From: a virus
Reading direction: 5' to 3' (one strand)
Length of the DNA stretch: 56,454 nt
IMG/VR virus record: IMGVR_UViG_3300020477_000030
Span: 1-56,454 of that record
The translations under genes were made by a program, and so were the position numbers. The stretch's first letter is position 1. Every line of letters begins with the position of its first letter. Of the stretch, positions 14,963 through 22,905 are shown piece by piece. Below the pieces are notes generated by a model. It saw only the letters and a program-made list of their open reading frames with translations, was not told the DNA's origin and did no database searches.

Positions 14963-14994
14963 AGAGTATGGTAGAATTTTAATGAGTATAACCT

Positions 14995-15771
14995 ATGGCA
15001 AAGAAAAAGAAAAAATTAGCACCAAGACCAAAACCTAAACCAAAAGCTAAACCTGTTGATACTAGCATAGGGGATAATGAATTTATTGCAGATTTATTAA
15101 AATCTCCCATGATGAAAAATAATCCTTTAGCTAAACTAGGATTATATGGTTTGTTACCAGAAGAGCGTACTCCTCTACCAGTTGAGGCATATGATGAACC
15201 AACAAATGTAGGAGGATTTTATGTAATAAAATCTAGCGGTAAACCAAGGAAATTTAAATATGGAGCAGATGTTAAAGAAAAAGGTATGGTAGCAATAAGA
15301 AGTAAAGATGGAGATATTGAATACAGATATCCGCAAGATGTAGAACGAATGCTTATAGAAGATAAAACTTATTTAAATGTAAATCCGCTAACAAACGAGT
15401 TTTTTGCTAGAAAATTGGATAAAATGAAAGAAGTTCCAGAAGGAACAATATCTAAACTTGATTCTCAAATAAATACTATAATTCATGAATTAATGCATAG
15501 AGGATTTAAAAAAGTTCCTGCATTAAAAGATGTTAGTGGAAGACAACAACATAGATATATAAAAGAAAAAGAAAAAGTAGCTTATTCACCACGTTATCAA
15601 AATAATATATTAAGAGAAATATATGAAGAAGAATTAGCAAAAGACCCTAATATTTCTAGATATATTAAAGAACATATGCCTGAACTAAAATACACTCCAA
15701 AAGGATATAAAGAAAAAGAAAAAGAATCTGACGGAATACTAAAAAAATTTTTTATGTTATTAGGTAAATAA
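14995..15771 (+). CDS. Putative HExxH zinc metallopeptidase in the head gene cluster
   Basis: 258 aa. The N-terminus is an unusual Lys/Pro tail (about residues 4-20). The centre contains TIIHELMHRGF, an HExxH zinc-peptidase motif with H164, E165 and H168. A third ligand could be H186 or a downstream Glu in REIYEEELAKD (207-216). The C-terminus is charged and ends in a hydrophobic FFMLLGK. It is more AT-rich than TerL, has its own promoter, and is followed by a 10-bp-arm palindrome, features of an independently acquired gene. Position between TerL and portal suggests prohead maturation, where tailed phages usually use a serine protease; none is seen here. Catalysis is inferred from one motif. 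Confidence 0.6.
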   Translation: MAKKKKKLAPRPKPKPKAKPVDTSIGDNEFIADLLKSPMMKNNPLAKLGLYGLLPEERTPLPVEAYDEPTNVGGFYVIKSSGKPRKFKYGADVKEKGMVAIRSKDGDIEYRYPQDVERMLIEDKTYLNVNPLTNEFFARKLDKMKEVPEGTISKLDSQINTIIHELMHRGFKKVPALKDVSGRQQHRYIKEKEKVAYSPRYQNNILREIYEEELAKDPNISRYIKEHMPELKYTPKGYKEKEKESDGILKKFFMLLGK

Positions 15772-15852
15772 ATGATAGAATTTTTAAACACATTACTGCA
15801 AAGTTATTATCTATATCATATAGATAAGATGACAATGGGATTTATATGTTAG
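15772..15852 (+). CDS. Tiny hypothetical peptide (26 aa)
   Basis: The ATG directly abuts the previous stop (TAAATG). Encodes MIEFLNTLLQSYYLYHIDKM and six more residues. No ribosome-binding site of its own except coupling; the frame also contains the 15807-15827 palindrome, so it may be a chance frame. Confidence 0.25.
   Translation: MIEFLNTLLQSYYLYHIDKMTMGFIC
15807..15827. repeat. 10-bp-arm perfect inverted repeat
   Basis: TTATCTATAT and ATATAGATAA flank a single central C. No T-run follows, so an operator or processing site fits better than a terminator. Confidence 0.6.
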
Positions 15853-15866
15853 AGGAGAAATAAAAA

Positions 15867-17126
15867 ATGTCTGAAGAATTTTTAGGTATACCAGATTTAG
15901 AAGTTATTGCTGATCCTGCTAGTCAAGGACTCTCCTCTTTAAATGTTGGACAAGAATTTGGTCAACCTCTTATTCCTGTTCCCCAATTCGAGCGACCTGA
16001 AGATTTTAGGGATTTCGTATCCCAGAACAGATTATTTGGCGGACCTGAGTTTGGACCTAATGATACACGCCTAGAGCAGCGAGGGGATCAATCAGTATTG
16101 GTTGATTCTGTAACAGGAGAACCTATTCTTGATCGATTTTCTAATTTCGCAATACCTAATGATGTACTCCTAGAGCAATCTCGCATTTTGCGTGACAATC
16201 CAGAATTTGGTCAAGGTCGTACTCCTATTATTGATCCTGTAACAGGAGAACCTGTTGGTCTTGTTCCCTTTGCTCCTATTATTTCTCCTGATTTATTTAA
16301 TGAAGATAGTTTTGAAAGTCAAGTTAATACGGCACTTGCTAATCAAGAATTTCAAGAAGTACCAAAAACAAGAAGCGAAATAGAAGCAGGACTAAGAGCT
16401 TTACAACAAGGAGCAGCTTCAATTAATCAATTTAGGCCACAACCAATTCCTGCGGGTGAATTACAACGTCAGGTTACTCAACAACCATCTGATGTAATAT
16501 TTGGAGGAGAGGATACTTCAGATTTTTTAATAGGAGGTGGAAGTAATGAGTTCGGAAGGACACCGACAATTGGACTATCTTCTGATTTTGATGCTATAAA
16601 TAGACGTATACAAAGTGAAGTTAGAGGTGAAAGACCCCCTCAACCACAAGAGATAATTAGAGAAGAAGCACCTAGAGAAGAAGCACCAACTCCAAGTTTT
16701 TTACGACAACTAATGGAGCAGTTTTTTAGAAATATTTTTCCAGGTCGGAAAGAAGAAGAACGAGCGGGTCTCCCATCTTTGTTCATATCTGAAGCTATGG
16801 CAGGTGAACTCCCAAAGCGAATACCTACAGAGCTACTCGCAAATCGAATACCTACAGGGCTAACTGGAATAACTACTTCTTATCCAGCCACACAAAAGAC
16901 TATACAAAATCTTACTAGGGGTAGGCCAGTATCCAGAAGAGAAAATTTAACTCCTCAAGAACAAGCAAGAGCAAGAAGGATAGAAAAAAGACGTAATGAT
17001 CCTGCATTACAGGCTGCTAGAGAAAGATTTTTAAGAGAGAACCGTTACCAAAAGAAAAAAGGTGGTCAAGTTTTAAAAGGTAGAGCTATGCGTAGTACAA
17101 ATTATAATCATCAAAAATTTATTTAA
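15867..17126 (+). CDS. Pro/Gly-rich virion-associated protein, unknown
   Basis: A 419-aa low-complexity protein rich in Pro, Gly, Glu and Arg. It carries DSVTGEPILD and DPVTGEPVGL repeats, the same DPVTGEP motif as the 40444 ejection-type protein; the DNA is identical over 23 bases between 16231-16253 and 40631-40653. Near the C-terminus YQKKKGGQVLKG matches the Gly-Gly tag of the 25-27 kb protein family. These links suggest a virion component although no fold is recognised. GGAGAAA precedes the ATG. It follows the HELMH gene. Confidence 0.65.
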   Translation: MSEEFLGIPDLEVIADPASQGLSSLNVGQEFGQPLIPVPQFERPEDFRDFVSQNRLFGGPEFGPNDTRLEQRGDQSVLVDSVTGEPILDRFSNFAIPNDVLLEQSRILRDNPEFGQGRTPIIDPVTGEPVGLVPFAPIISPDLFNEDSFESQVNTALANQEFQEVPKTRSEIEAGLRALQQGAASINQFRPQPIPAGELQRQVTQQPSDVIFGGEDTSDFLIGGGSNEFGRTPTIGLSSDFDAINRRIQSEVRGERPPQPQEIIREEAPREEAPTPSFLRQLMEQFFRNIFPGRKEEERAGLPSLFISEAMAGELPKRIPTELLANRIPTGLTGITTSYPATQKTIQNLTRGRPVSRRENLTPQEQARARRIEKRRNDPALQAARERFLRENRYQKKKGGQVLKGRAMRSTNYNHQKFI

Positions 17127-17142
17127 GATAAGGAATAGTATT

Positions 17143-17217
17143 ATGTGTAAATGTGAAAATTGTAAATGTGATCCATGTGAATGCAATGATAAGTCTAACG
17201 ATGTGGACCTTCGCTGA
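17143..17217 (+). CDS. Metallothionein-like CxC micro-protein (24 aa)
   Basis: ATG at 17143 with AAGGAA about 8 nt upstream; TGA at 17215. The peptide contains KCENCKCDPCEC: six Cys in the first 14 residues arranged CxCxxCxCxxCxC. This dense pattern is that of a metallothionein metal-thiolate cluster, and few other proteins have it. The tail is acidic (NDKSNDVD). It is shorter than known bacterial metallothioneins and would bind perhaps two or three Zn or Cd ions. It is in the late head operon just before the portal. Alternatively it is a zinc donor or a redox peptide. Confidence 0.6.
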   Translation: MCKCENCKCDPCECNDKSNDVDLR

Positions 17218-17389
17218 TAAGGTAAATTATAATCTTATACGTCCTAAGTATCAGGATTATAGATGTAAGAAAAAAAAGTGTATTTGTTCCATACCAGAAA
17301 TGTGTAAAGGTAGGTGGAGGAAATATCAAAAAGATGTAATGGAACATCTAGATTTAAAATTTAAGGATACCTATAAAAATGGCAGTTGA
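17201..17389 (+). CDS. Small Cys-containing basic protein
   Basis: 62 aa from the ATG at 17201 (an in-frame ATG at 17186 is possible). It contains RCKKKKCICSIPEMCKGRW, four cysteines in a basic context, suggesting a small zinc-binding nucleic acid protein. It overlaps the metallothionein-like frame by 17 bases in another frame and the portal start by 11 bases. A frameshift joining it to the upstream peptide cannot be excluded. Confidence 0.5.
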   Translation: MWTFADKVNYNLIRPKYQDYRCKKKKCICSIPEMCKGRWRKYQKDVMEHLDLKFKDTYKNGS

Positions 17390-19913
17390 ACAAAATCCCT
17401 TTGAACAAATAAATCCTATGCAGGATAATGTTGTTCCTATGCCTAATGTAGATGAGGCTAAAGCTACCTTTGAACTTGATGATGATGGTGGAGTATTGGT
17501 AGACTTTACTGAAGAAACTACTATTGAAATGGGTGCAGAAGAATCTGTAGGAGAATGGTATCGTAATTTACGAGATGATCTAGAAGAAGACGAACTTCAG
17601 GATATTGGTCGAACTCTTTATGATAATTACGAATCTGATAAGTCTTCTCGTAATGAATGGGAGTCTATGTTTGAACGTGGCTTTGATTTACTTGGACTCA
17701 AGATAGAAGAAACATCTGAACCTTTTGAAGGAGCTTGTACAGCAGTACATCCTCTATTAATTGAATCAGCAGTCAAGTTTCAATCAAAAGCATCACAAGA
17801 GTTGTTTCCTCCTAATGGTCCTGTCAAGGCACAGATACTAGGTAAGCATACTCTTGAAAAAGAAAATCAAGCCATGAGAGTTCAGAACTTTATGAACTAT
17901 CAGCTTACAGAACAGATGCCAGAATACTTTGATGAATTTGAAAGGATGCTCTTTCATCTACCTCTGATAGGTTCCTCATTTAAGAAAATATATTATGATG
18001 CTTCTTTTAAACGCCCTATCTCAGAATTTATTCCTATTGATCAGTTTTATGTTTCTTATAATGCATCTAATCTAAGGAACGCTGATCGTTATACACATGT
18101 AATTTACAAAAGTCCTGTTGATCTTTATCGAGAAATAAAAGCAGAGATGTATTCAGACATTGATCTTCCTGAAGCAGGTATGGTTAATCCTACATCCTTC
18201 TCGGAAAAGATGGATACGATTATAGGACTGTCTCCATCTAGTGATTCTGATCCTCAATATGTTTTATTAGAACAGCATTGTTATCTAGATATAGCTGATC
18301 CTCAATCAGAAGATGGAGAATCTCTTCCTTATATTGTAACAATAGAAGAACAATCTAAACAGGTACTTAGTATTCGACGTAATTATGCCAAGGATGATCC
18401 CACAAAACAAAAGAAAGTACACTTTGTACACTATCGTTTTGTTCCAGGATTTGGTTTCTATGGTTTAGGACTCATGCACTTTCTTGGTAATCTGACTATG
18501 AGTGCGACTGCTGCAATGCGAGCATTGATAGATGCAGGTCAATTTGCGAATCTCCCAGGTGGCTTTAAGGCTAAAGGTGTGCGAATGGTAGGCAATAACG
18601 AGCCTATAGCTCCAGGAGAGTTCAAGGAGGTTGAAGCAACAGGTATTGATTTGAACAAGGCTATTATATCTCTCCCTTACAAAGAGCCTTCCTCGACGCT
18701 CTACCAAATGCTTCAGTTTGTAACTGCTGCTGGACAGAAGTTTGCAGACAGCACTGAACAGATTGTTTCAGATGCTGCCTCCTATGGACCTGTGGGAACT
18801 ACAATGGCATTACTAGAAGCCTCAAGTAAATTCTTTACAGCTATACATAAACGACTTCATAAGTCTCAAAGAGATGAATTTAAAATTCTTGCCAGCATAG
18901 ATAAAGATTATCTACCACAAGAATATCCTTATGAGGTTCCTCTGGCAGAGCGTAGTATCTTTCAATCAGACTTTGATGGTAAAGTTGATGTAATTCCTGT
19001 CAGTGACCCTAATATTCCTTCTAATGCTCATCGTATGATGCTGGCTAATATGGCATTACAAATGGCACAACAGTCTCCTCCAGGAATGTTTAATACAGAA
19101 GCTCTAAATAGAACGATCTTGAGTGCAGCTAATATGCCTAATCTAGATGAGATACTACCACCAAAACCAGAACCAAAACCTCTTGATCCTGTATCTGATA
19201 TTATGGCAGCAGTTAAGGGTATTCCAATTGCTGCTTTCCCAGGACAAAATCACGATGCTCATATTCAAGTAAAGATGGCATATCTACAAGACCCAATGAA
19301 TGGAGCTAATCCGATTATGCAAAGAGTACAGCCTGTTCTTCAAGCCAATATACAAGAGCATTCTGTTATGAAATATCAAGAACAGGTAAATGGTATCGCA
19401 CAAAAAGAACTTGGAACTGTTGCTCCAGAGTCTGCTCAGAAACCTCAAGTTATAGAACTAGCTCTAATGGAAGCAGCTAAACAAGTACAAAATGCAAACC
19501 AAGCAATGGGTATAGCACAATCTCCAGAACAACAAATGGTTTCTCTTGAACAAGCCAAGGTTGAACTAGAGAAGCAAAAGATGCAAATGGACCTTGCTGT
19601 TAATAATGCAGAAGTTGCTCTAGAAAATAAAAAGCTTGATCTTGAAGAAAATAAACAAATGATGGAAGCTACTAAAGCTGGAATTACTACAGCAATGAAA
19701 GATGAAAAAGCTGAAGCTGATAGAGCCAGTAAAGAAACCATCAAAGCTATTGAAATGTTAACTAAAATTTTAACAGCACAGATGAAAGAAGAAGGAGAAG
19801 ATAAACGATCAGTAATAGATTTAGTTAGAGATCAAGCTGATCAAAAAAATAAAACTGATATGAAAGCAGTAGATATGATTTTAAATTTAATAAAGGAGAC
19901 AACTAATGCCTAA
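17379..19913 (+). CDS. Portal protein
   Basis: 844 aa. A large P22/marine-podovirus-type portal: acidic N-terminus, then VGEWYRNLRDDLEEDELQDI, a conserved EPFEGACTAVHPLLIES (about 114-130), QSKASQELFPPNGPVK, and mid-protein GFGFYGLGLMHFLG. The last 170 residues are a long Gln/Lys/Glu-rich helix (for example EQAKVELEKQKMQMDLAVNN), matching the barrel/crown helices of P22-like portals. It forms the dodecameric DNA gate used by the terminase and the adaptor proteins. Position downstream of TerL and upstream of scaffold and capsid genes fits. Family assignment is by overall shape and conserved blocks. Confidence 0.85.
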   Translation: MAVEQNPFEQINPMQDNVVPMPNVDEAKATFELDDDGGVLVDFTEETTIEMGAEESVGEWYRNLRDDLEEDELQDIGRTLYDNYESDKSSRNEWESMFERGFDLLGLKIEETSEPFEGACTAVHPLLIESAVKFQSKASQELFPPNGPVKAQILGKHTLEKENQAMRVQNFMNYQLTEQMPEYFDEFERMLFHLPLIGSSFKKIYYDASFKRPISEFIPIDQFYVSYNASNLRNADRYTHVIYKSPVDLYREIKAEMYSDIDLPEAGMVNPTSFSEKMDTIIGLSPSSDSDPQYVLLEQHCYLDIADPQSEDGESLPYIVTIEEQSKQVLSIRRNYAKDDPTKQKKVHFVHYRFVPGFGFYGLGLMHFLGNLTMSATAAMRALIDAGQFANLPGGFKAKGVRMVGNNEPIAPGEFKEVEATGIDLNKAIISLPYKEPSSTLYQMLQFVTAAGQKFADSTEQIVSDAASYGPVGTTMALLEASSKFFTAIHKRLHKSQRDEFKILASIDKDYLPQEYPYEVPLAERSIFQSDFDGKVDVIPVSDPNIPSNAHRMMLANMALQMAQQSPPGMFNTEALNRTILSAANMPNLDEILPPKPEPKPLDPVSDIMAAVKGIPIAAFPGQNHDAHIQVKMAYLQDPMNGANPIMQRVQPVLQANIQEHSVMKYQEQVNGIAQKELGTVAPESAQKPQVIELALMEAAKQVQNANQAMGIAQSPEQQMVSLEQAKVELEKQKMQMDLAVNNAEVALENKKLDLEENKQMMEATKAGITTAMKDEKAEADRASKETIKAIEMLTKILTAQMKEEGEDKRSVIDLVRDQADQKNKTDMKAVDMILNLIKETTNA

Positions 19914-20112
19914 TTATGCAAAGATGCATTATCCCAATGATGCGAAAGGAATCACCGATGGGAAGCCTACTCATGTAGTAGATCGAAATAAATCTTATGG
20001 TGATTTTGGAAAAGATAATGTAGTTGGAGAACGTGCCAAGCGTTCTAACTTAGATAATTTTGATCCAAAATATTGGGAAATGCCTAAACCAAGTAAGCTT
20101 AAATATTCTTAA
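19906..20112 (+). CDS. Small hypothetical head-region protein
   Basis: A 68-aa protein, MPNYAKMHYPNDAKGITDGK onward, mixed charge, probably extended. It overlaps the portal end by 8 bases and shares its last base with the next ATG. GGAGAC precedes the start. No family is recognised; a head-associated role is likely from position. Confidence 0.65.
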   Translation: MPNYAKMHYPNDAKGITDGKPTHVVDRNKSYGDFGKDNVVGERAKRSNLDNFDPKYWEMPKPSKLKYS

Positions 20113-20303
20113 TGGACATATTTGAAACTATAGCTCAAGTATACCAAGAAGAAATTGAAAATCAAAAGATTAGTCTAGCTCAAGGTAATCCTACAGATTA
20201 TCCTGCATATAAACAAGTAGTAGGCTATATAGCAGGAGTTGAGTGGGCTAGACAAAACCTAAGAGATATTGTACAGAAACAACTTTATATAGAAGAGGAG
20301 TGA
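20112..20303 (+). CDS. Small helical hypothetical protein
   Basis: A 63-aa acidic helical protein, beginning MDIFETIAQVYQEEIENQK. The start overlaps the previous stop (TAATG). GAGGAG near its end serves as the ribosome-binding site of the GroES-like gene. No family is recognised. Confidence 0.65.
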   Translation: MDIFETIAQVYQEEIENQKISLAQGNPTDYPAYKQVVGYIAGVEWARQNLRDIVQKQLYIEEE

Positions 20304-20304
20304 G

Positions 20305-20733
20305 ATGCAACAGGCACATTTAGGAAATGCAGTAAAAAATAATCTTTGGACTACAGATGAAGATGAACATCCTGATCCAGATATATTACCAGAACTTCCA
20401 GGATTTCATGTTCTTGTAAGACCTATATCAATTAAGACAAAAACCAAAGGAGGTATTATTCTACCTGATTCTACAAAGGATGATATGGCATATCTAACCA
20501 CAGTCGGGCGTGTACTAGCTCTTGGAGATATGGCATATAAAGACCAAGATAAGTTTCCATTTGGTCCTTGGTGTGAAGAAGGTGATTATATCTGTTATGG
20601 TAAGCATACAGGTACAAAGTTATTTTATAAAAGCGTCAGGCTAATTTTAATGTTTGATGATCAAGTCATGATGAAGGTAGAGAATCCTGCATATCTCGAT
20701 CCTACATTTAATTTAACTAGTTTTTCAATGTGA
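20305..20733 (+). CDS. GroES/Cpn10-like co-chaperonin
   Basis: 142 aa with a Cpn10 core: VLVRPISIKTKTKGGIILPDST (37-57) then TVGRVLALG (66-74), GDYICYGKHTGTKL and a final LILMFDDQVMMKVEN. The mobile-loop GGIIL (49-53) matches the hydrophobic tripeptide by which GroES binds GroEL. It is longer than bacterial GroES (about 97 aa) by an N-terminal extension, an insert around residues 76-91 and a short tail. No GroEL gene is in the window, so it would work with the host chaperonin, as T4 gp31 does for its capsid protein. It sits between portal and scaffold. Confidence 0.88.
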   Translation: MQQAHLGNAVKNNLWTTDEDEHPDPDILPELPGFHVLVRPISIKTKTKGGIILPDSTKDDMAYLTTVGRVLALGDMAYKDQDKFPFGPWCEEGDYICYGKHTGTKLFYKSVRLILMFDDQVMMKVENPAYLDPTFNLTSFSM

Positions 20734-20734
20734 C

Positions 20735-20763
20735 TTGAAATTTACCAAAAAATATGGTATAAT
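20735..20763 (+). promoter_or_regulatory. Sigma70-like promoter for the scaffold/capsid operon
   Basis: TTGAAA (20735-20740), 17-nt spacer, TATAAT (20758-20763). The 14 bases TATAATAGTATATA are identical to those of the late promoter at 13304. Downstream, before the scaffold ATG, are CGTAAACA twice (20773-20780, 20790-20797) and TTGTTT-CGT-AAACAA (20784-20798), candidate operator or mRNA stem. Confidence 0.8.
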
Positions 20764-20809
20764 AGTATATAACGTAAACACGATTGTTTCGTAAACAACG
20801 GAGAGAAAA

Positions 20810-21745
20810 ATGAACGACGATGAAACCTGGGAAGAAGTAGAAGTCCCTGAACAAGAAGTAAATTATGAAATAGAAGAGGAAGAGGCTCCTCAAGAAGCTG
20901 CTCCTCCTCAAGAAGAAGATAAACCTGAAGAACTAGAAGGTATTAAAACTAAAGGAGCAGAGAAAAGAATTAGGCAATTAGTTCGTCAACGTAAAGAACG
21001 TGATGAACAGATTTCTAAATTAATTGCTCAAAATGAATCATTAGTAAATAATTTACAACAGAGAGAAAATTCTTTTAATGAAGTAAGTAAACTAAATCTA
21101 GATGCTTCTGAAAAACAATTAACAGATAAAGTTACACTGGCACGTAATGCCTATATGGAAGCATTTGAAAGTGGTGAAAAAGAAAAGCTTCTGCAAGCAC
21201 AAGAAATGCTTAATGAAGCGCAAGTAGATTTAAAACATTTAAATCTTACAAAAGCACAAATGGAAGAAGTTGCTGAACAACCTGAACCAGTTCATCAGCC
21301 AACACAACAAAAGGCTGTTCAGCCTACACCTGATCCTAGAGCAGAAGAGTGGGCTACACAAAATGAATGGTTTGGTAAAGATAAAATTTTAACTGTTTCA
21401 GCTTTAACAATAGATCAAGAACTTAAATCGGAAGGATATGATCCAGATGATGATGAATTTTATCATGAAGTTGATCGGCGGCTTGCAGAAGCTTTTCCAC
21501 ATAAGTTTAAAGCCAGTGAAGTGGCTGTGGAATCAGATCAAAACCGTATGCAGGAAAATACGTCAACTCCTGCTCAAGTGGTGGGAAGCAGTTCGCGCTC
21601 TGCTCCCAATTCCTCGAAATCCAAAGTAAAGCTAACTCCAGAAGATGTTAGGCTTGCTAATAAATGGAATATACCCCTTGAAACTTATGCTGCTCAGAAA
21701 CTAAAAGTTGCTGAAGCAGACGGCGAATATACGCAAATTACTTAG
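20810..21745 (+). CDS. Scaffolding protein
   Basis: A 311-aa highly acidic N-terminus (EEVEVPEQEVNYEIEEEE), a long coiled coil from about residue 60 to 140 (RKERDEQISKLIAQNESLVN), a Pro/Gln linker and a basic C-terminal tail (SSKSKVKLTPEDVRLANKW). This organisation, plus location two genes before the major capsid protein, is typical of a podovirus scaffold that templates prohead assembly and is then lost. It has its own promoter and strong GGAGAG ribosome-binding site. No protease domain is fused to it. Confidence 0.75.
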   Translation: MNDDETWEEVEVPEQEVNYEIEEEEAPQEAAPPQEEDKPEELEGIKTKGAEKRIRQLVRQRKERDEQISKLIAQNESLVNNLQQRENSFNEVSKLNLDASEKQLTDKVTLARNAYMEAFESGEKEKLLQAQEMLNEAQVDLKHLNLTKAQMEEVAEQPEPVHQPTQQKAVQPTPDPRAEEWATQNEWFGKDKILTVSALTIDQELKSEGYDPDDDEFYHEVDRRLAEAFPHKFKASEVAVESDQNRMQENTSTPAQVVGSSSRSAPNSSKSKVKLTPEDVRLANKWNIPLETYAAQKLKVAEADGEYTQIT

Positions 21746-21760
21746 TGCGGAGGACATGAA

Positions 21761-22258
21761 ATGACACGCGAACAATCACGTATTGATACTCTAAGAGAAA
21801 CAAAGACCAGAGAAGAAGAGTTTGTTTTTGAGGAACCTGATGCTTTGTCTATACCTGATGCGGTACAGCAAAGATTTCAAAATGAAGGATTATCCCTTCG
21901 ATGGATTAGGATTTCTCTGCGAGGGCAAGAAGACATTATGAATGTTGGAAAGCGAGAGCAAGAAGGATGGACTTTTGTTGAACCTGGAGAAGTTCCTGAA
22001 ATGGCATCAACATCCTACGTGAGGGATGAAGGCAGATACTTGGGTACAGTCTGTCGTGGAGACGTAGCTTTGGCAAAAAAGCCAACTAACCAAGTAGAAG
22101 CACGACAAGCATTTTATCAAAAGAAAGCAAATGATATGATGGATGCTGTAAATGCACAGCTTTACAATAATTCAGATGCTCGACTTAGAAATATGCCTGT
22201 TTCTAATAGTAGTAAATCAACCACTATGAGAGGACGCACTCCAAATTTTCAGGACTAA
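21761..22258 (+). CDS. Head-associated structural protein, unknown
   Basis: A 165-aa protein, MTREQSRIDTLRETKTREEE onward, with a conserved-looking LRWIRISLRGQEDIMNVGKR and a C-terminal helix. Similar proteins precede the capsid gene in marine podoviruses, role unknown. CGGAGGAC precedes the ATG. Between scaffold and capsid, it may be a minor capsid or head-completion protein. Confidence 0.65.
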   Translation: MTREQSRIDTLRETKTREEEFVFEEPDALSIPDAVQQRFQNEGLSLRWIRISLRGQEDIMNVGKREQEGWTFVEPGEVPEMASTSYVRDEGRYLGTVCRGDVALAKKPTNQVEARQAFYQKKANDMMDAVNAQLYNNSDARLRNMPVSNSSKSTTMRGRTPNFQD

Positions 22259-22287
22259 ATCCTCTCTACAATTAGGAGGAACTAGAA

Positions 22288-22890
22288 ATGAGTACAACTA
22301 AAGCATTTCGTGGGTTCATTCCTGTCCGAAAAAAAGGTAGTAACTATAACTCTGAAGGTGTAGACGTACTGCCAATTACTTCTGGTGGTCTATGTAGTAA
22401 TAATCTTTTCACTGGTGATCTGGTTGTTATGCCAGGTGCCAATCTTGCTACGATTCAACCTCATATTGCAACTACTCTCAAGCCGTCTGGTGTGTTTGCT
22501 GGTTGTCAATATGTAGAAGATGGCGAACAAAAGTTTCGTCGGCATTGGACAGGAGGTACTAGCGTAACGGATTTGAAATTCCACGTTATCACTGATCCTG
22601 ATCAGATTTATTACATTCAATGTTCTCTCTCGCTTTCTGTTGGAGAACTTAATGTAGTAAAGAATTATGCTGTTACTGTTAGCTCGACTGCAAGTTCGGG
22701 AGATACGACTACTGGTCAGTCCAGTTATTATCTCTTGGCTGCTTCTGGCGCAGAAACTGAACTAGCTGCGCGAGTTGTTAAGCGTGCAGAACTTCCTGAT
22801 GAGAAGGATAGCGATGCTTTCCCGATTGTGGAAGTTTGGCTAAACACTCACCGAGATCGGTACGTTACTGCTACCGCATCCACAGCTTAA
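22288..22890 (+). CDS. Putative capsid-associated (decoration) protein
   Basis: A 200-aa beta-rich protein (MSTTKAFRGFIPVRKKGSNY onward; later SGVFAGCQYVEDGEQ). No coiled coil or signal. It lies 15 nt upstream of the major capsid gene, with its own AGGAGGA site, implying high expression. A head decoration or capsid-cement role is suggested by position and composition only. Confidence 0.6.
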   Translation: MSTTKAFRGFIPVRKKGSNYNSEGVDVLPITSGGLCSNNLFTGDLVVMPGANLATIQPHIATTLKPSGVFAGCQYVEDGEQKFRRHWTGGTSVTDLKFHVITDPDQIYYIQCSLSLSVGELNVVKNYAVTVSSTASSGDTTTGQSSYYLLAASGAETELAARVVKRAELPDEKDSDAFPIVEVWLNTHRDRYVTATASTA

Positions 22891-22905
22891 TAAGGAAGGT
22901 GTATC

